The translations under genes were made by a program, and so were the position numbers. This document shows positions 1-9,515 of a stretch of DNA of 64,000 nucleotides, piece after piece. Origin of the DNA: Streptomyces macrolidinus (GTDB taxonomy: Bacteria > Actinomycetota > Actinomycetes > Streptomycetales > Streptomycetaceae); contig NZ_JAMWMR010000019.1 of the NCBI RefSeq assembly GCF_023887685.1, positions 1 to 64,000 on the forward strand, written 5' to 3'. The number at the start of each line of letters is the position of its first letter. Position 1 is the stretch's first letter. The notes under the pieces are model-generated. The model ran no database searches and was not told the DNA's origin. It was given only the letters and a program-made list of their open reading frames with translations.

Positions 1-56
1 TAGGGACCCCCCGCCTATCCGGGTCGAAACCGCCATGCGTCATAATTTCTTGTGAA

Positions 57-72
57 TGTGAACGCGTTCACA
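57..72. promoter_or_regulatory. Rex operator (ROP) upstream of cydA
   Basis: TGTGAACGCGTTCACA is a perfect 16-bp palindrome. It matches the operator of the redox-sensing repressor Rex in Streptomyces, which controls the cyd genes through the NADH/NAD+ ratio. It lies about 85 bp upstream of the cydA start, a position suited to blocking the promoter when NADH is low. Confidence 0.9.
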
Positions 73-155
73 AGCGTGTCCCGGTTGATCCCGCGGTGTG
101 CGTGGCAAAAGGGGCAAGCTGGCCGCTGACCACGGCGAGTAAGGAGAAAGACGAC

Positions 156-1664
156 GTGGACATGGCGTTGGCGCCGGAAACCCTGGCGCGATGGCAGTTC
201 GGTATCACCACCGTCTACCACTTCCTGTTCGTTCCACTGACGATCTCGCTCGCTGCCTTGACCGCAGGCCTGCAGACCGCCTGGGTGCGGACGGAGAAGG
301 AGAAGTACCTCCGGGCGACGAAGTTCTGGGGCAAGCTCTTCCTGATCAACATCGCGATGGGTGTCGTCACCGGCATCGTCCAGGAGTTCCAGTTCGGCAT
401 GAACTGGTCCGACTACTCGCGCTTCGTCGGTGACATCTTCGGCGCCCCGCTGGCGTTCGAGGCCCTGATCGCCTTCTTCCTGGAGTCCACCTTCATCGGG
501 CTGTGGATCTTCGGCTGGGACAAGCTCCCCAAGAAGATCCATCTCGCCTGCATCTGGATAGTCTCCGTCGGCACGGTTCTGTCGGCGTATTTCATCCTCG
601 CGGCCAACTCGTGGATGCAGCACCCCGTCGGCTACCGGATCAACGAGGCGAAGGGGCGTGCCGAGCTCACGGACTTCTGGCAGGTCCTGACCCAGAACAC
701 CGTGCTTGTCCAGGTCTTCCACACGCTGTCGGCGGCCTTCCTGACCGGTGGCGCCTTCATGGTCGGCATCGCCGCCTTCCACCTGCTGCGCAAGAAGCAC
801 ATCGCCGTGATGAAGACCTCGCTGCGACTCGGTCTGGTGACGGTCATCATCGGTGGCATGCTCACTGCGATCAGCGGTGACCGGCTCGGCAAGGTGATGT
901 TCGACCAGCAGCCGATGAAGATGGCCGCCGCCGAGGCGCTCTGGGACGGTCAGCACGCCGCGCCGTTCTCGATCTTCGCGTACGGAGACGTCAGCAAGGG
1001 CCACAACACCGTGGAGCTGTCCGTCCCCGGAGTGCTCTCCTTCCTCGCCCACGACGACTTCCACTCCTTCGTCCCGGGCATCAACGACACCAACAAGGCC
1101 GAGCAGGAGAAGTTCGGCCCCGGCGACTACCGGCCCATCATTCCCGTCACCTTCTGGGCCTTCCGCTGGATGATCGGCTTCGGCATGGCGTCCTTCGCCA
1201 TCGGCCTGGTCGGACTCTGGCTCACCCGGAAGAAGTTCATGCTGCCGGAGCATCTGCGGGTGGGTGAGGACGAGGTGCCGAACTTGGTGCTCTTCAAGAA
1301 CAAGGCGCTCGGCCCCCAGCTCACCACCTGGTACTGGCGGATCGCGATCCTGACCCTGGGCTTCCCGCTGATCGCCAACTCCTGGGGCTGGATCTTCACC
1401 GAGATGGGACGGCAGCCGTGGGTCGTCTACGGCGTGCTGCAGACCCGTCACGCTGTCTCCCCCGGTGTCTCCCAGGGCGAGGTCATCACGTCGATGACCG
1501 TGTTCACGCTGCTGTACGCGCTGCTCGCCGTCATCGAGATCAAGCTGCTGGTGAAGTACATCAAGGCCGGCCCGCCCGAGCTGACCGAGGCCGATCTCAA
1601 CCCGCCCACCAAGATCGGCGGCGACTCCCGTGACGCCGACAAGCCGATGGCCTTCTCGTACTAG
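156..1664 (+). CDS. cydA: Cytochrome bd ubiquinol/menaquinol oxidase subunit I
   Basis: Heme-bearing subunit of the cytochrome bd terminal oxidase in the plasma membrane; it oxidises quinol and reduces O2 to water. The 502-aa product is the usual length for a short Q-loop CydA. Visible landmarks are His22 in LARWQFGITTVYHF (heme b595 ligand region), the acidic FEALIAFFLEST segment, the VFHTLSAA histidine (heme b558 region), the quinol-loop GDYRP, and many membrane helices. The GTG at 156 is chosen because AAGGAG at 141-146 sits 9 nt upstream; the ATG at 162 is too far, and the longer reading to 96 has no ribosome site. It heads a cydA-cydB-cydDC group under a Rex operator, so induction under low oxygen is expected. 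Confidence 0.95.
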   Translation: MDMALAPETLARWQFGITTVYHFLFVPLTISLAALTAGLQTAWVRTEKEKYLRATKFWGKLFLINIAMGVVTGIVQEFQFGMNWSDYSRFVGDIFGAPLAFEALIAFFLESTFIGLWIFGWDKLPKKIHLACIWIVSVGTVLSAYFILAANSWMQHPVGYRINEAKGRAELTDFWQVLTQNTVLVQVFHTLSAAFLTGGAFMVGIAAFHLLRKKHIAVMKTSLRLGLVTVIIGGMLTAISGDRLGKVMFDQQPMKMAAAEALWDGQHAAPFSIFAYGDVSKGHNTVELSVPGVLSFLAHDDFHSFVPGINDTNKAEQEKFGPGDYRPIIPVTFWAFRWMIGFGMASFAIGLVGLWLTRKKFMLPEHLRVGEDEVPNLVLFKNKALGPQLTTWYWRIAILTLGFPLIANSWGWIFTEMGRQPWVVYGVLQTRHAVSPGVSQGEVITSMTVFTLLYALLAVIEIKLLVKYIKAGPPELTEADLNPPTKIGGDSRDADKPMAFSY

Positions 1665-1684
1665 GCCGAGGGAGCGCTGACATC

Positions 1685-2692
1685 ATGGAACTTCACGACC
1701 TCTGGTTCGTCATCATCGCGGTTCTCTGGATCGGCTACTTCTTCCTGGAGGGCTTCGATTTCGGGGTCGGCATTCTGACCAAGCTGCTGGCTCGCGACCG
1801 CACCGAGCGGCGTGTGCTGATCAACACGATCGGCCCCGTCTGGGACGGCAACGAGGTGTGGCTGCTCACCGCGGGCGGCGCGACCTTCGCCGCCTTCCCC
1901 GAGTGGTACGCCACACTCTTCTCCGGCTTCTATCTGCCCCTGCTCCTCATCCTGCTCTGCCTGATCGTGCGCGGCGTCGCGTTCGAGTACCGGTCCAAGC
2001 GCCCCGAGGAGCACTGGCAGCGCAACTGGGAGACGGCGCTCTTCTGGACCTCGTTGATCCCGGCGTTTCTGTGGGGTGTGGCCTTCGCCAACATCGTGCG
2101 GGGCGTGAAGATCGACAAGAACCTGGAGTACGTGGGCAACGTCTGGGATCTGCTCAATCCGTTCGCCCTGCTGGGCGGCCTGGTGACGCTGGCCCTGTTC
2201 ACCTTCCATGGAGCGGTGTTCACCGCGCTCAAGACCGTCGGGGAGATCCGGGAGCGCGCACGGAAGACGGCCCTGATGGTCGGTCTGCTGACCGCCGTAC
2301 TGGCGCTGATCTTCCTGGTCTGGACACAGCTCGCCCATGGTGGCGGCAAGAGCCTGGTCGCCCTGATCATCGCGGTCCTGACCCTCGTCGCGGCGCTCGC
2401 GGCGAACCAGATCGGACGCGAGGGATGGGCGTTCGCGTTCTCCGGCCTCACGGTCGTGGCGGCGGTCGCGATGCTCTTCCTGACGCTCTTCCCGAACGTC
2501 ATGCCGTCCACGCTCAACCCGGCCTGGAGCCTGACGGTGTCCAACGCCTCGTCGAGCCCCTACACCCTGAAGATCATGACGTGGGACGCCGTGATCGCCA
2601 CACCGATCGTTCTGCTCTACCAGGGCTGGACGTACTGGGTGTTCCGCAAGCGCATCGGCACGCAGCACATCGCCGCTGACGCAGCGCACTGA
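1685..2692 (+). CDS. cydB: Cytochrome bd oxidase subunit II
   Basis: Second integral membrane subunit of cytochrome bd oxidase, 335 aa, which pairs with CydA. The N-terminus LWFVIIAVLWIGYFFLEGFD carries the conserved Trp, Glu and Asp of the family, followed by the TIGPVWDGNEVW segment typical of CydB. About eight to nine hydrophobic helices are visible. It starts 20 nt after cydA with a GAGGGAG ribosome site, so the two are co-transcribed. No anomalies are seen. Confidence 0.95.
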   Translation: MELHDLWFVIIAVLWIGYFFLEGFDFGVGILTKLLARDRTERRVLINTIGPVWDGNEVWLLTAGGATFAAFPEWYATLFSGFYLPLLLILLCLIVRGVAFEYRSKRPEEHWQRNWETALFWTSLIPAFLWGVAFANIVRGVKIDKNLEYVGNVWDLLNPFALLGGLVTLALFTFHGAVFTALKTVGEIRERARKTALMVGLLTAVLALIFLVWTQLAHGGGKSLVALIIAVLTLVAALAANQIGREGWAFAFSGLTVVAAVAMLFLTLFPNVMPSTLNPAWSLTVSNASSSPYTLKIMTWDAVIATPIVLLYQGWTYWVFRKRIGTQHIAADAAH

Positions 2693-2708
2693 TTCCGGCC
2701 GGTGGGTG

Positions 2709-2798
2709 TGTTTCACGTGAAACACACCCACCTGGAATCGACGAGCACGTTTCACGTGGAACGTGCTCCGTGAGAAGAGAGTGTGTTTCACGTGAAAC
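2709..2798. promoter_or_regulatory. Three parS-like ParB-binding palindromes
   Basis: GTTTCACGTGAAAC occurs perfectly at 2710-2723 and 2785-2798, with a one-mismatch copy (GTTTCACGTGGAAC) at 2749-2762. This is the parS consensus of Streptomyces, where about twenty sites surround oriC and organise ParB-driven chromosome segregation. The third copy overlaps the start of cydDC and encodes its first residues (MFHVKP), so one sequence serves as both a site and codons. Recognition is from the motif; ParB binding is inferred. Confidence 0.85.
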
Positions 2799-5700
2799 CG
2801 ATCGATCCGCGACTGCTCCGCTACGCCCGCGCCACGCGCCTCTTCCTGGTGGCGGTCGTCGCCCTGGGCGCCGTCGGGTCGGTCCTGGTCATCGCCCAGG
2901 CGATGCTGATCGCCGACGTGGTGGTCGGGGCCTTCCAGCACCATCACTCGGTCGCCGAACTGCGGACTCCTCTGCTGCTTCTGGTGGCCGTGGCGGTCGG
3001 TCGGGCGTTGGTCTCCTGGCTCACCGAACTGGCCGCACACCGGGCCAGCGCGGCGGTGAAGTCCGAGCTGCGGGGGCGGTTGCTGGAGAAGGCGGGGGCT
3101 CTTGGCCCCGGATGGCTCAGCGGTCAGCGGACCGGCTCGCTGGTCGCCCTGGCCACCCGAGGCGTCGACGCCCTCGACGACTACTTCTCGCGCTATCTGC
3201 CCCAGTTGGGGCTCGCGGTCGTCGTACCGATCGCGGTGCTCGCCCGGATCGTGACCGAGGACTGGGTGTCGGCGGCGATCATCGTCGTCACGCTGCCACT
3301 GATCCCGCTCTTCATGATCCTGATCGGCTGGGCCACACGTGCCCAGATGGACCGTCAGTGGCGGCTGCTGTCCCGGCTGTCCGGGCACTTCCTCGACGTG
3401 GTCGCCGGGCTGCCCACGCTCAAGGTGTTCGGCCGGGCCAAGGTGCAGGCCGAGTCCATCAAGCGGATCACCGGGGAGTACCGCCAGGCGACCATGCGGA
3501 CGCTGCGGATCGCCTTCCTCTCGTCCTTCGCGCTGGAACTGCTGGCCACGATCTCGGTGGCGCTCGTCGCGGTGACCATCGGTATGCGGCTCGTCCAGGG
3601 CGACATGGATCTGTACATCGGCCTGGTCATCCTCGTGCTCGCGCCGGAGGCCTATCTGCCGTTGCGGCAGGTGGGCGCACGGTTCCACGCGGCAGCCGAG
3701 GGGCTGGCCGCCGCCGAGGAGATCTTCGCGGTACTGGAGACGCCGGTGCCCTCCTCCGGCGCGGAGCGCGTCCCGCAGGGAGAGATCGCCGTCGAGGGGG
3801 TGACCGTGCGCTACCCCGGGCGGTCGAGCGACGCGGTGTCCGAGGTGTCGCTGACGGCCCGTCCCGGTGAGACCGTCGCCCTGGTCGGACCGAGCGGCTC
3901 GGGCAAGTCGACCCTGCTGAACGTCCTGCTCGGATTCGTGCCGCCCACCGCCGGGCGCGTACGGATCGGAGGAGTCGATCTCGCCTCGGCCGATCTGGAG
4001 GAGTGGCGCTCGCGGATCGCCTGGGTGCCGCAGCGGCCCCATCTGTACGCGGGCACCATCACGGACAACGTACGGCTGGCGCGGCCGGACGCGGACGATG
4101 CCGCCGTACGGCGGGCGCTGGCCGACGCCGGAGCGCTGGAGTTCGTGGACGCGCTGCCCGCCGGAGCGGACACGGTGCTCGGTGAGGACGGCGCGGGGCT
4201 CTCCGCCGGGCAGCGGCAACGGCTCGCCCTGGCACGGGCGTTCCTCGCCGACCGGCCGGTGCTGCTGCTCGACGAGCCGACGGCGTCCTTGGACGGGGCG
4301 ACCGAGGCGGAGGTCGTGGAGGCCGTGCGGCGGCTGGCCGTCGGGCGGACGGTGCTGCTGGTCGTGCACCGGCCCGCGCTGCTCGCGCTGGCGGACCGGA
4401 CGGTGCGGCTGGACGCGAAGGAGTACGGCACCGAGGGCGCTCCGACCCGGCCCGTGACCGCGCCGCCGCCCCGCCCCGAGGTGTCGGAGGACGCCCTGGG
4501 TGGCGACGAGCGGATGCCCGCCCTCTCTCCCGTACGACGTGGTGGCGTACTCGCTCGCGTCCGTGCGATGGCCGGTCCCCGACGGGGGCGGCTCGCGCTC
4601 GCGCTGCTGCTCGGCAGTCTCGCGCTCGGGAGTGCCGTAGGGCTGATGGCCACCTCCGGATGGCTGATCTCGCGGGCGTCCGAGCAGCCTCCCGTGCTGT
4701 ATCTGATGGTCGCCGTGACGGCCACGCGGACCTTCGGTATCGGCCGTGCCGTGTTCCGCTACGCGGAGCGGCTCGTGTCCCATGACGCCGTGCTGCGGAT
4801 GCTGGCCGACACCCGGGTCGCTGTCTACCGGCGGCTGGAGCGGCTGGCCCCGGCCGGGCTGCGCACCACCCGGCGCGGCGATCTGCTGTCGCGGCTGGTG
4901 GCCGACGTGGACGCGCTGCAGGACTACTGGCTGCGCTGGCTGCTTCCCATGGGCTCCGCGCTCATGGTGTCCGTCGGCGCCGTCGGCTTCATCGCCTGGC
5001 TGCTGCCCGAGGCGGGTGCGGTTCTCGCGGTCGGGCTGCTGGCGGCCGGGGCCGGGGTGCCCTTGGTGACCGGTGCCGTCGCGCGCCGCGCGGAACGGAG
5101 GCTGGCACCCGCCCGGGGTGTGCTGGCGACCCGGGTGACCGATCTCCTCACCGGGACCGCCGAACTGACCGTCGCCGGGGCACTGCCCGCACGGACCGCC
5201 GCGGCTCGCCGGGCCGACGACGCGCTGACCCGCATCACCTCCCGCGCCGCCACCGCCACCGCGCTCGGTGACGGACTCACCGCGCTCGTCACCGGTCTGA
5301 CCGTCGCCGCCGCCGCGCTGGTGGGCGCTCAGGCCGTAGCGGACGGGCGGCTCGGCGGCGTGACCATGGCGGTCGTGGTGCTCACCCCGCTGGCCGCGTT
5401 CGAAGCCGTCCTCGGGCTGCCGCTCGCCGTGCAGCACCGGCAGCGGGTGCGCAGGAGCGCCGAGCGCGTGTACGAGGTGCTGGACGCCCCCGAGCCCGTA
5501 CGCGAGCCGGAGCAGCCGCAGCCCGCGCCCGCGTCGCCGTTCCCCCTCGTGCTGGACGGTCTGACCGCCCGTCACGACGGGCAGCGGCGGGACGCGCTCG
5601 CCGGGTTCGACCTCGTCCTCGAACAGGGCCGAAGGGTCGCCGTGGTCGGCCCCTCCGGTTCGGGCAAGACGACGCTGGCGCAGGTGCTGCTGCGGTTCCT

Positions 5701-6322
5701 GGACGCGAGCGCCGGTACGTACACGCTCGGCGGCACGGACGCGTACGCGCTCGACGGCGACGACGTACGGCGCCTGGTCGGGCTGTGCGCCCAGGACGCG
5801 CATCTCTTCGACAGCTCGGTACGGGAGAACCTCCTGCTCGCCCGGAAGGACGCGAGCGAGGAGGAGGTGCGCGACGCGCTCTCCAGGGCGCGCCTGCTCG
5901 ACTGGGTCGACGGATTGCCCGAGGGCCTGGACACGCTGATCGGCGAGCACGGTGCGCGGCTGTCGGGCGGCCAGCGGCAGCGGCTCGCACTGGCCCGCGT
6001 CCTGCTCGCGGACTTCCCTGTCCTCGTCCTCGACGAGCCCGCGGAACACCTCGACCTGCCGACGGCCGACGCGCTCACCGCGGACCTGCTGGCCGCCACC
6101 GAGGGGCGTACGACCCTGCTGATCACCCACCGGCTGGCCGGACTCGACGCGGTCGACGAGGTGATCGTGCTGGCCCAGGGGCGGGTGGTCCAGCGGGGCG
6201 CGTACGCGGAGTTGGCGGCGGTGGCGGGACCGCTCCGGGAGATGGTGGAGCGGGAGGTGCAGGGAGATCTGCTGGGACAGCGGACGGGACGTCAGGGAAC
6301 GGCGGCCTTGGCCCAGGCATAG
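2783..6322 (+). CDS. cydDC: Fused thiol-reductant ABC exporter CydDC
   Basis: Exports glutathione/cysteine-type thiols and is needed to assemble cytochrome bd. In actinomycetes CydD and CydC are commonly fused, and the 1,179 aa here fits that. The order is membrane domain 1 (about 15-300), nucleotide-binding domain 1 (Walker A GPSGSGKST near 368, LSAGQ, LLLDEPTASLD), membrane domain 2 (about 600-860), and nucleotide-binding domain 2 (GPSGSGKTT near 955, LSGGQ, VLVLDEPAEHLD). The start is uncertain: GTG 2783 is given by the MFHVKP reading, but GTG 2792 has better spacing from the purine-rich AGAAGA. It is last in the cyd operon, 90 bp after cydB with parS sites between. The 1,489-codon antisense frame across cydB and cydDC is a G+C artefact. 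Confidence 0.93.
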   Translation: MFHVKPIDPRLLRYARATRLFLVAVVALGAVGSVLVIAQAMLIADVVVGAFQHHHSVAELRTPLLLLVAVAVGRALVSWLTELAAHRASAAVKSELRGRLLEKAGALGPGWLSGQRTGSLVALATRGVDALDDYFSRYLPQLGLAVVVPIAVLARIVTEDWVSAAIIVVTLPLIPLFMILIGWATRAQMDRQWRLLSRLSGHFLDVVAGLPTLKVFGRAKVQAESIKRITGEYRQATMRTLRIAFLSSFALELLATISVALVAVTIGMRLVQGDMDLYIGLVILVLAPEAYLPLRQVGARFHAAAEGLAAAEEIFAVLETPVPSSGAERVPQGEIAVEGVTVRYPGRSSDAVSEVSLTARPGETVALVGPSGSGKSTLLNVLLGFVPPTAGRVRIGGVDLASADLEEWRSRIAWVPQRPHLYAGTITDNVRLARPDADDAAVRRALADAGALEFVDALPAGADTVLGEDGAGLSAGQRQRLALARAFLADRPVLLLDEPTASLDGATEAEVVEAVRRLAVGRTVLLVVHRPALLALADRTVRLDAKEYGTEGAPTRPVTAPPPRPEVSEDALGGDERMPALSPVRRGGVLARVRAMAGPRRGRLALALLLGSLALGSAVGLMATSGWLISRASEQPPVLYLMVAVTATRTFGIGRAVFRYAERLVSHDAVLRMLADTRVAVYRRLERLAPAGLRTTRRGDLLSRLVADVDALQDYWLRWLLPMGSALMVSVGAVGFIAWLLPEAGAVLAVGLLAAGAGVPLVTGAVARRAERRLAPARGVLATRVTDLLTGTAELTVAGALPARTAAARRADDALTRITSRAATATALGDGLTALVTGLTVAAAALVGAQAVADGRLGGVTMAVVVLTPLAAFEAVLGLPLAVQHRQRVRRSAERVYEVLDAPEPVREPEQPQPAPASPFPLVLDGLTARHDGQRRDALAGFDLVLEQGRRVAVVGPSGSGKTTLAQVLLRFLDASAGTYTLGGTDAYALDGDDVRRLVGLCAQDAHLFDSSVRENLLLARKDASEEEVRDALSRARLLDWVDGLPEGLDTLIGEHGARLSGGQRQRLALARVLLADFPVLVLDEPAEHLDLPTADALTADLLAATEGRTTLLITHRLAGLDAVDEVIVLAQGRVVQRGAYAELAAVAGPLREMVEREVQGDLLGQRTGRQGTAALAQA

Positions 6323-6488
6323 GAGCTTCGCCTCGGCAGGCCTCGGGGGCGGCCTCGACCGGCCTCAGGGGTGAAGGCTCCGAACTCCGCCCGGACGAGG
6401 GATGTCCTGGACCATTCGTGGTCGTCCGTTCCCCCAGCCGTACGACCTGAGCAGGACGCCGTGCCGCGCGTGGGCAACGATCGCTGAC

Positions 6489-7544
6489 ATGCGCTCACCT
6501 CGTCGCAGTCCACTGCATGTTCCGGTGTTCCTGTGCGCGGTCGCCCTGCTCCTGGCGCGGCCCGCCGCCGCCGATGGCGGGTCGGGCGGCGGTGAGGCGG
6601 ACTCCGGTGTCAGCGCCCGGGTGGTGCGGCTGTACGAGGACGCCGCCGCGGCGACGCAACGGTACGAGGCGGTGCACCGGGAAGCCGAGAAGCAGCTCGC
6701 CAGGGCCCGGCGCTCGCAGCGGCTCCTCGCCCGGGAGCAGAAGCGCATCGCGGGCCTGCACGACGACCTCGGCCGCATCGCGCGCGCCCAGTACCGGCAG
6801 GTCGGCGGGGTTCCGTACGCGGCGCAGATCATCCTCGCCGACTCCCCGGAGGAACTGATGCGCAGTCAGCATGTGTTCTCGCAGGCGAACCTCGCGGTGG
6901 AGACCATGGCCGCCAAGAGCCGCCGGGCGGAGTCCCGGCTCGCCGAGGACCAAGCGCGGTCGTCCGCGCTCTGGCGGGACCTGGAGAAGCGGAACCGCAA
7001 GCTGGCCGGGATGAAGAAGGCCATCCAGGCGAAGCTGGACGAGGCGCGCCGGGTGCTCCAGAAGCAGGCCGACGCCTCCGCCGCCGCGGGGACGTGCCGC
7101 AGCGCCGTCCACCTGGACGAGGCGTCCCCGAAGACAGGGCGCCCCTGGGTCGCACCGGTACGGGACTACCGCCTCTCCGCGCCCTTCGGCAGCGGCGGCA
7201 CCCACTGGGCGAACCGGCACACCGGCCAGGACTTCGCGGTGCCGATCGGGACTCCGGTGCGGGCGGTCGGTGCGGGCAAGGTGGTGAAGGTGACCTGCGG
7301 GGGCGCGTTCGGCATGGAGGTCGTGATCGAGCACCCGGGCGGGTACTGCACGCAGTACGCCCATCTCGCCGCCGTCACGGTCAACCAGGGCGACCGGGTG
7401 GCCACCGGCCAGTGGATCGCCCAGTCGGGCACGACGGGCAACTCCACCGGTCCGCATCTGCACTTCGAGGTCCGGGTCACCCCGCAACTGGGGTCGGGCA
7501 TCGATCCGGTGCCCTGGCTGACGGCGCGGGGCGTGAAGTTGTGA
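6489..7544 (+). CDS. Secreted M23 (LytM-type) peptidoglycan endopeptidase
   Basis: Predicted zinc metallo-endopeptidase that cuts peptide cross-bridges in the cell wall. The 351-aa protein has a signal peptide (about 1-25, ending ARPAAA), a long coiled-coil segment (about 40-200, EKQLARARRSQRLLAREQK type), and a C-terminal M23 domain with the zinc ligands in HTGQD near 243 and HLHFEV near 321. ATG 6489 is chosen because the signal sequence begins there; the frame opens at 6402 but would add a hydrophilic extension. No strong ribosome site is seen. It is a single gene after cydDC, facing the convergent HAD gene. The coiled coil suggests self-regulation as in EnvC/RipA-like proteins, which is inference. 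Confidence 0.88.
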   Translation: MRSPRRSPLHVPVFLCAVALLLARPAAADGGSGGGEADSGVSARVVRLYEDAAAATQRYEAVHREAEKQLARARRSQRLLAREQKRIAGLHDDLGRIARAQYRQVGGVPYAAQIILADSPEELMRSQHVFSQANLAVETMAAKSRRAESRLAEDQARSSALWRDLEKRNRKLAGMKKAIQAKLDEARRVLQKQADASAAAGTCRSAVHLDEASPKTGRPWVAPVRDYRLSAPFGSGGTHWANRHTGQDFAVPIGTPVRAVGAGKVVKVTCGGAFGMEVVIEHPGGYCTQYAHLAAVTVNQGDRVATGQWIAQSGTTGNSTGPHLHFEVRVTPQLGSGIDPVPWLTARGVKL

Positions 7545-7577
7545 GCAACCGACCCGCCCCGGCCCGTTCGGCGAGGC

Positions 7578-8465
7578 CTACAGCCGCTCGGCGAGGATCT
7601 GTTCGATCACCACGGCGACCCCGTCCTCGTTGTTGGCGACGGTCTGCCCGGACGCGGCGGCCAGTGCGTCCGGGTGCGCGTTGCCCATCGCGTACGACCG
7701 GCCGGCCCATGTGAGCATCTCCACGTCGTTGGGCATGTCGCCGAAGGCGACGACCTCCTCCTGGGAGATGCCGCGCTCGGCGCAGCACAGCGCGAGCGTG
7801 CTCGCCTTGGAGACGCCGGGGCCGCTGATCTCCAGCAGCGCGCTGGGGCTGGAGCGGGTGATGCTGGCGCGGTCGCCGACGGCCAGCCGAGCCAGGGTGA
7901 GGAAGGCGTCCGGGTCCAGCTCGGGGTGGTACGCGAGGATCTTGAGCACCGGGTGGTGGGCGCCCGGGGCGTCCCCCGCCAGCAGCTCCTCGGCGGGGGC
8001 GCGGAGGTCGGGGGTCTCCATGAGGAGCTTCGGGTAGGCCGGCTCCTGGTAGAAGCCGTAGGTCTGCTCGACGGCGTAGGTCGTGCCCGGCGCCGCGTCC
8101 CGCAGGAGGCCCACCGTGTCGAGGGCGTTCTCCCGGGCCAGCTCCCGGACCTTGACGAAGCGGTGGGCGCCGGGGCCGCCGTGCAGGTCGACGACGGCCG
8201 CGCCGTTGCCGCAGATCGCCAGGCCGTGCCCGTGGACATGGTCACTGACGATCTCCATCCAGCGCGCGGGGCGGCCGGTGACGAAGAACACCTCGATACC
8301 GGCCTCCTCGGCGGCGGCCAGCGCGGCGACCGTGCGCGCGGAGACCGACTTGTCGTCCCGGAGGAGGGTGCCGTCGAGATCCGTCGCGATCAGCCGGGGC
8401 GCGACGGTGGTGGTGGGGGTCTCGGGCTCTCGGGTCGCTGAGGTCACGGGCCCATTCTGGCGCAT
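7578..8465 (-). CDS. HAD-superfamily Cof-type phosphatase
   Basis: Cytosolic Cof/IIB-class HAD hydrolase, probably a sugar-phosphate or nucleotide phosphatase; the substrate cannot be read from sequence. Motif I is DLDGTLL (nucleophile Asp near 29), motif II FVTGRP, and motif IV GDMPNDVEML. About 295 aa is normal. Start choice is ATG 8465; GTG 8447 is an alternative, and the open frame reaches 8546 without a ribosome site. It ends 33 nt from the convergent M23 gene. A second Cof phosphatase lies at 16640-17461 with the same core motifs. Confidence 0.85.
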   Translation of the reverse strand: MRQNGPVTSATREPETPTTTVAPRLIATDLDGTLLRDDKSVSARTVAALAAAEEAGIEVFFVTGRPARWMEIVSDHVHGHGLAICGNGAAVVDLHGGPGAHRFVKVRELARENALDTVGLLRDAAPGTTYAVEQTYGFYQEPAYPKLLMETPDLRAPAEELLAGDAPGAHHPVLKILAYHPELDPDAFLTLARLAVGDRASITRSSPSALLEISGPGVSKASTLALCCAERGISQEEVVAFGDMPNDVEMLTWAGRSYAMGNAHPDALAAASGQTVANNEDGVAVVIEQILAERL

Positions 8466-8591
8466 ATGCCCGCACGGGCGTGCGGGAGTCCGCACATCTG
8501 AGTGGTGACGCTCCTCACCAGCGGCGTCACGTCCCGTCATGATCAAGCGGCCTTCCTTCGCGGTCGAGCCCGGCGGCGCCCCCCGTCACGC

Positions 8592-9494
8592 TCAGCCGAG
8601 CTGCGCCAGGGCCTCCATGGCGATCTGCTCGAAGACCTTCTCGTCCGCCGCGAAGTCCGAGTCGGGGATGGGCCAGTGGATCACGAGGTCGGTGAAGCCC
8701 AGCTCCGCGTGTCGCCCGGCGAAGTCCACGAACGCGTCGAGGGACTCCATCGGACGGGCACGGTCCGGGGTGAAGCCGGTGAGCAGGATCTTGTCCAGTT
8801 CCGCCGCCTCACGGCCGACCGCGGCGCACGCGTCGGCCAGCTTCTCGGTCTGTGCGCGCAGGGCCAGCCGGGACTGCTCGGGGGTCCCGTGCTCGTACAG
8901 CTTCGGGTCGCCGGTCGTCACCCACGCCTGGCCGTGGCGCGCGGCGAGCGCCAGGCCGCGCGGGCCGGTCGCGGCCACCGCGAACGGCAGCCGGGGGCGC
9001 TGGACGCAGCCGGGAATGGTGCGCGCCTCGTGCGCGGAGTAGTGGTCGCCCTGGTACGAGACGGAGTCCTCGGTGAGCAACCGGTCGAGCAGCGGGACGA
9101 ACTCGCCGAACCGGTCGGCACGCTCGCGCGGGCTCCAGGGGTCCTGGCCGAGCACGGTGGCGTCGAAGCCGGTCCCGCCCGCGCCGATGCCCAGGGTGAT
9201 CCGGCCGCCGGAGATGTCGTCGAGCGAGATCAGTTCCTTGGCGAGGGTGACCGGATGCCGGAAGTTCGGCGAGGTCACGAGGGTGCCGAGACGCAGCCGC
9301 TCGGTGACACCGGCCGCGGCCGTCAGCGTCGGCACGGCGCCGAACCAGGGGCCGTCGCGGAAGGACCGCCACGACAGATGATCGTAGGTGAACGCGGTGT
9401 GGAAGCCCAACTGTTCCGCACGCTGCCATGCGGAACGCCCGCCCTCGTGCCAGCGGACATACGGCAGGATCACGGTGCTCAGACGCAGACTCAT
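8592..9494 (-). CDS. LLM-class (F420-dependent type) oxidoreductase
   Basis: Luciferase-like monooxygenase family TIM-barrel protein, 300 aa, likely using F420 or FMN as actinobacterial members do. The family signature RLRLGTLVTSPNFRHP, followed by ELISLDDISGGRITLGIGAG, is clear around residues 85-125, and TGPRGLALAARHG near 180 fits the cofactor region. The substrate is unknown. It follows kptA on the same strand with a 21-nt gap, so the two may be one transcript. Confidence 0.85.
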   Translation of the reverse strand: MSLRLSTVILPYVRWHEGGRSAWQRAEQLGFHTAFTYDHLSWRSFRDGPWFGAVPTLTAAAGVTERLRLGTLVTSPNFRHPVTLAKELISLDDISGGRITLGIGAGGTGFDATVLGQDPWSPRERADRFGEFVPLLDRLLTEDSVSYQGDHYSAHEARTIPGCVQRPRLPFAVAATGPRGLALAARHGQAWVTTGDPKLYEHGTPEQSRLALRAQTEKLADACAAVGREAAELDKILLTGFTPDRARPMESLDAFVDFAGRHAELGFTDLVIHWPIPDSDFAADEKVFEQIAMEALAQLG

Positions 9495-9515
9495 GCTCCG
9501 AGCGTACGGGGGCGC

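Noticed and set aside
1661..6130. 1,489-codon open frame on the minus strand across cydB and cydDC
   Set aside because: Antisense shadow of two clear genes; Gly/Arg/Gln-rich composition, no domain. High G+C makes such frames common.
6323..6488. Riboswitch (c-di-AMP type) ahead of the M23 peptidase
   Set aside because: Streptomyces cell-wall hydrolase genes often carry one, but no conserved core was found here.
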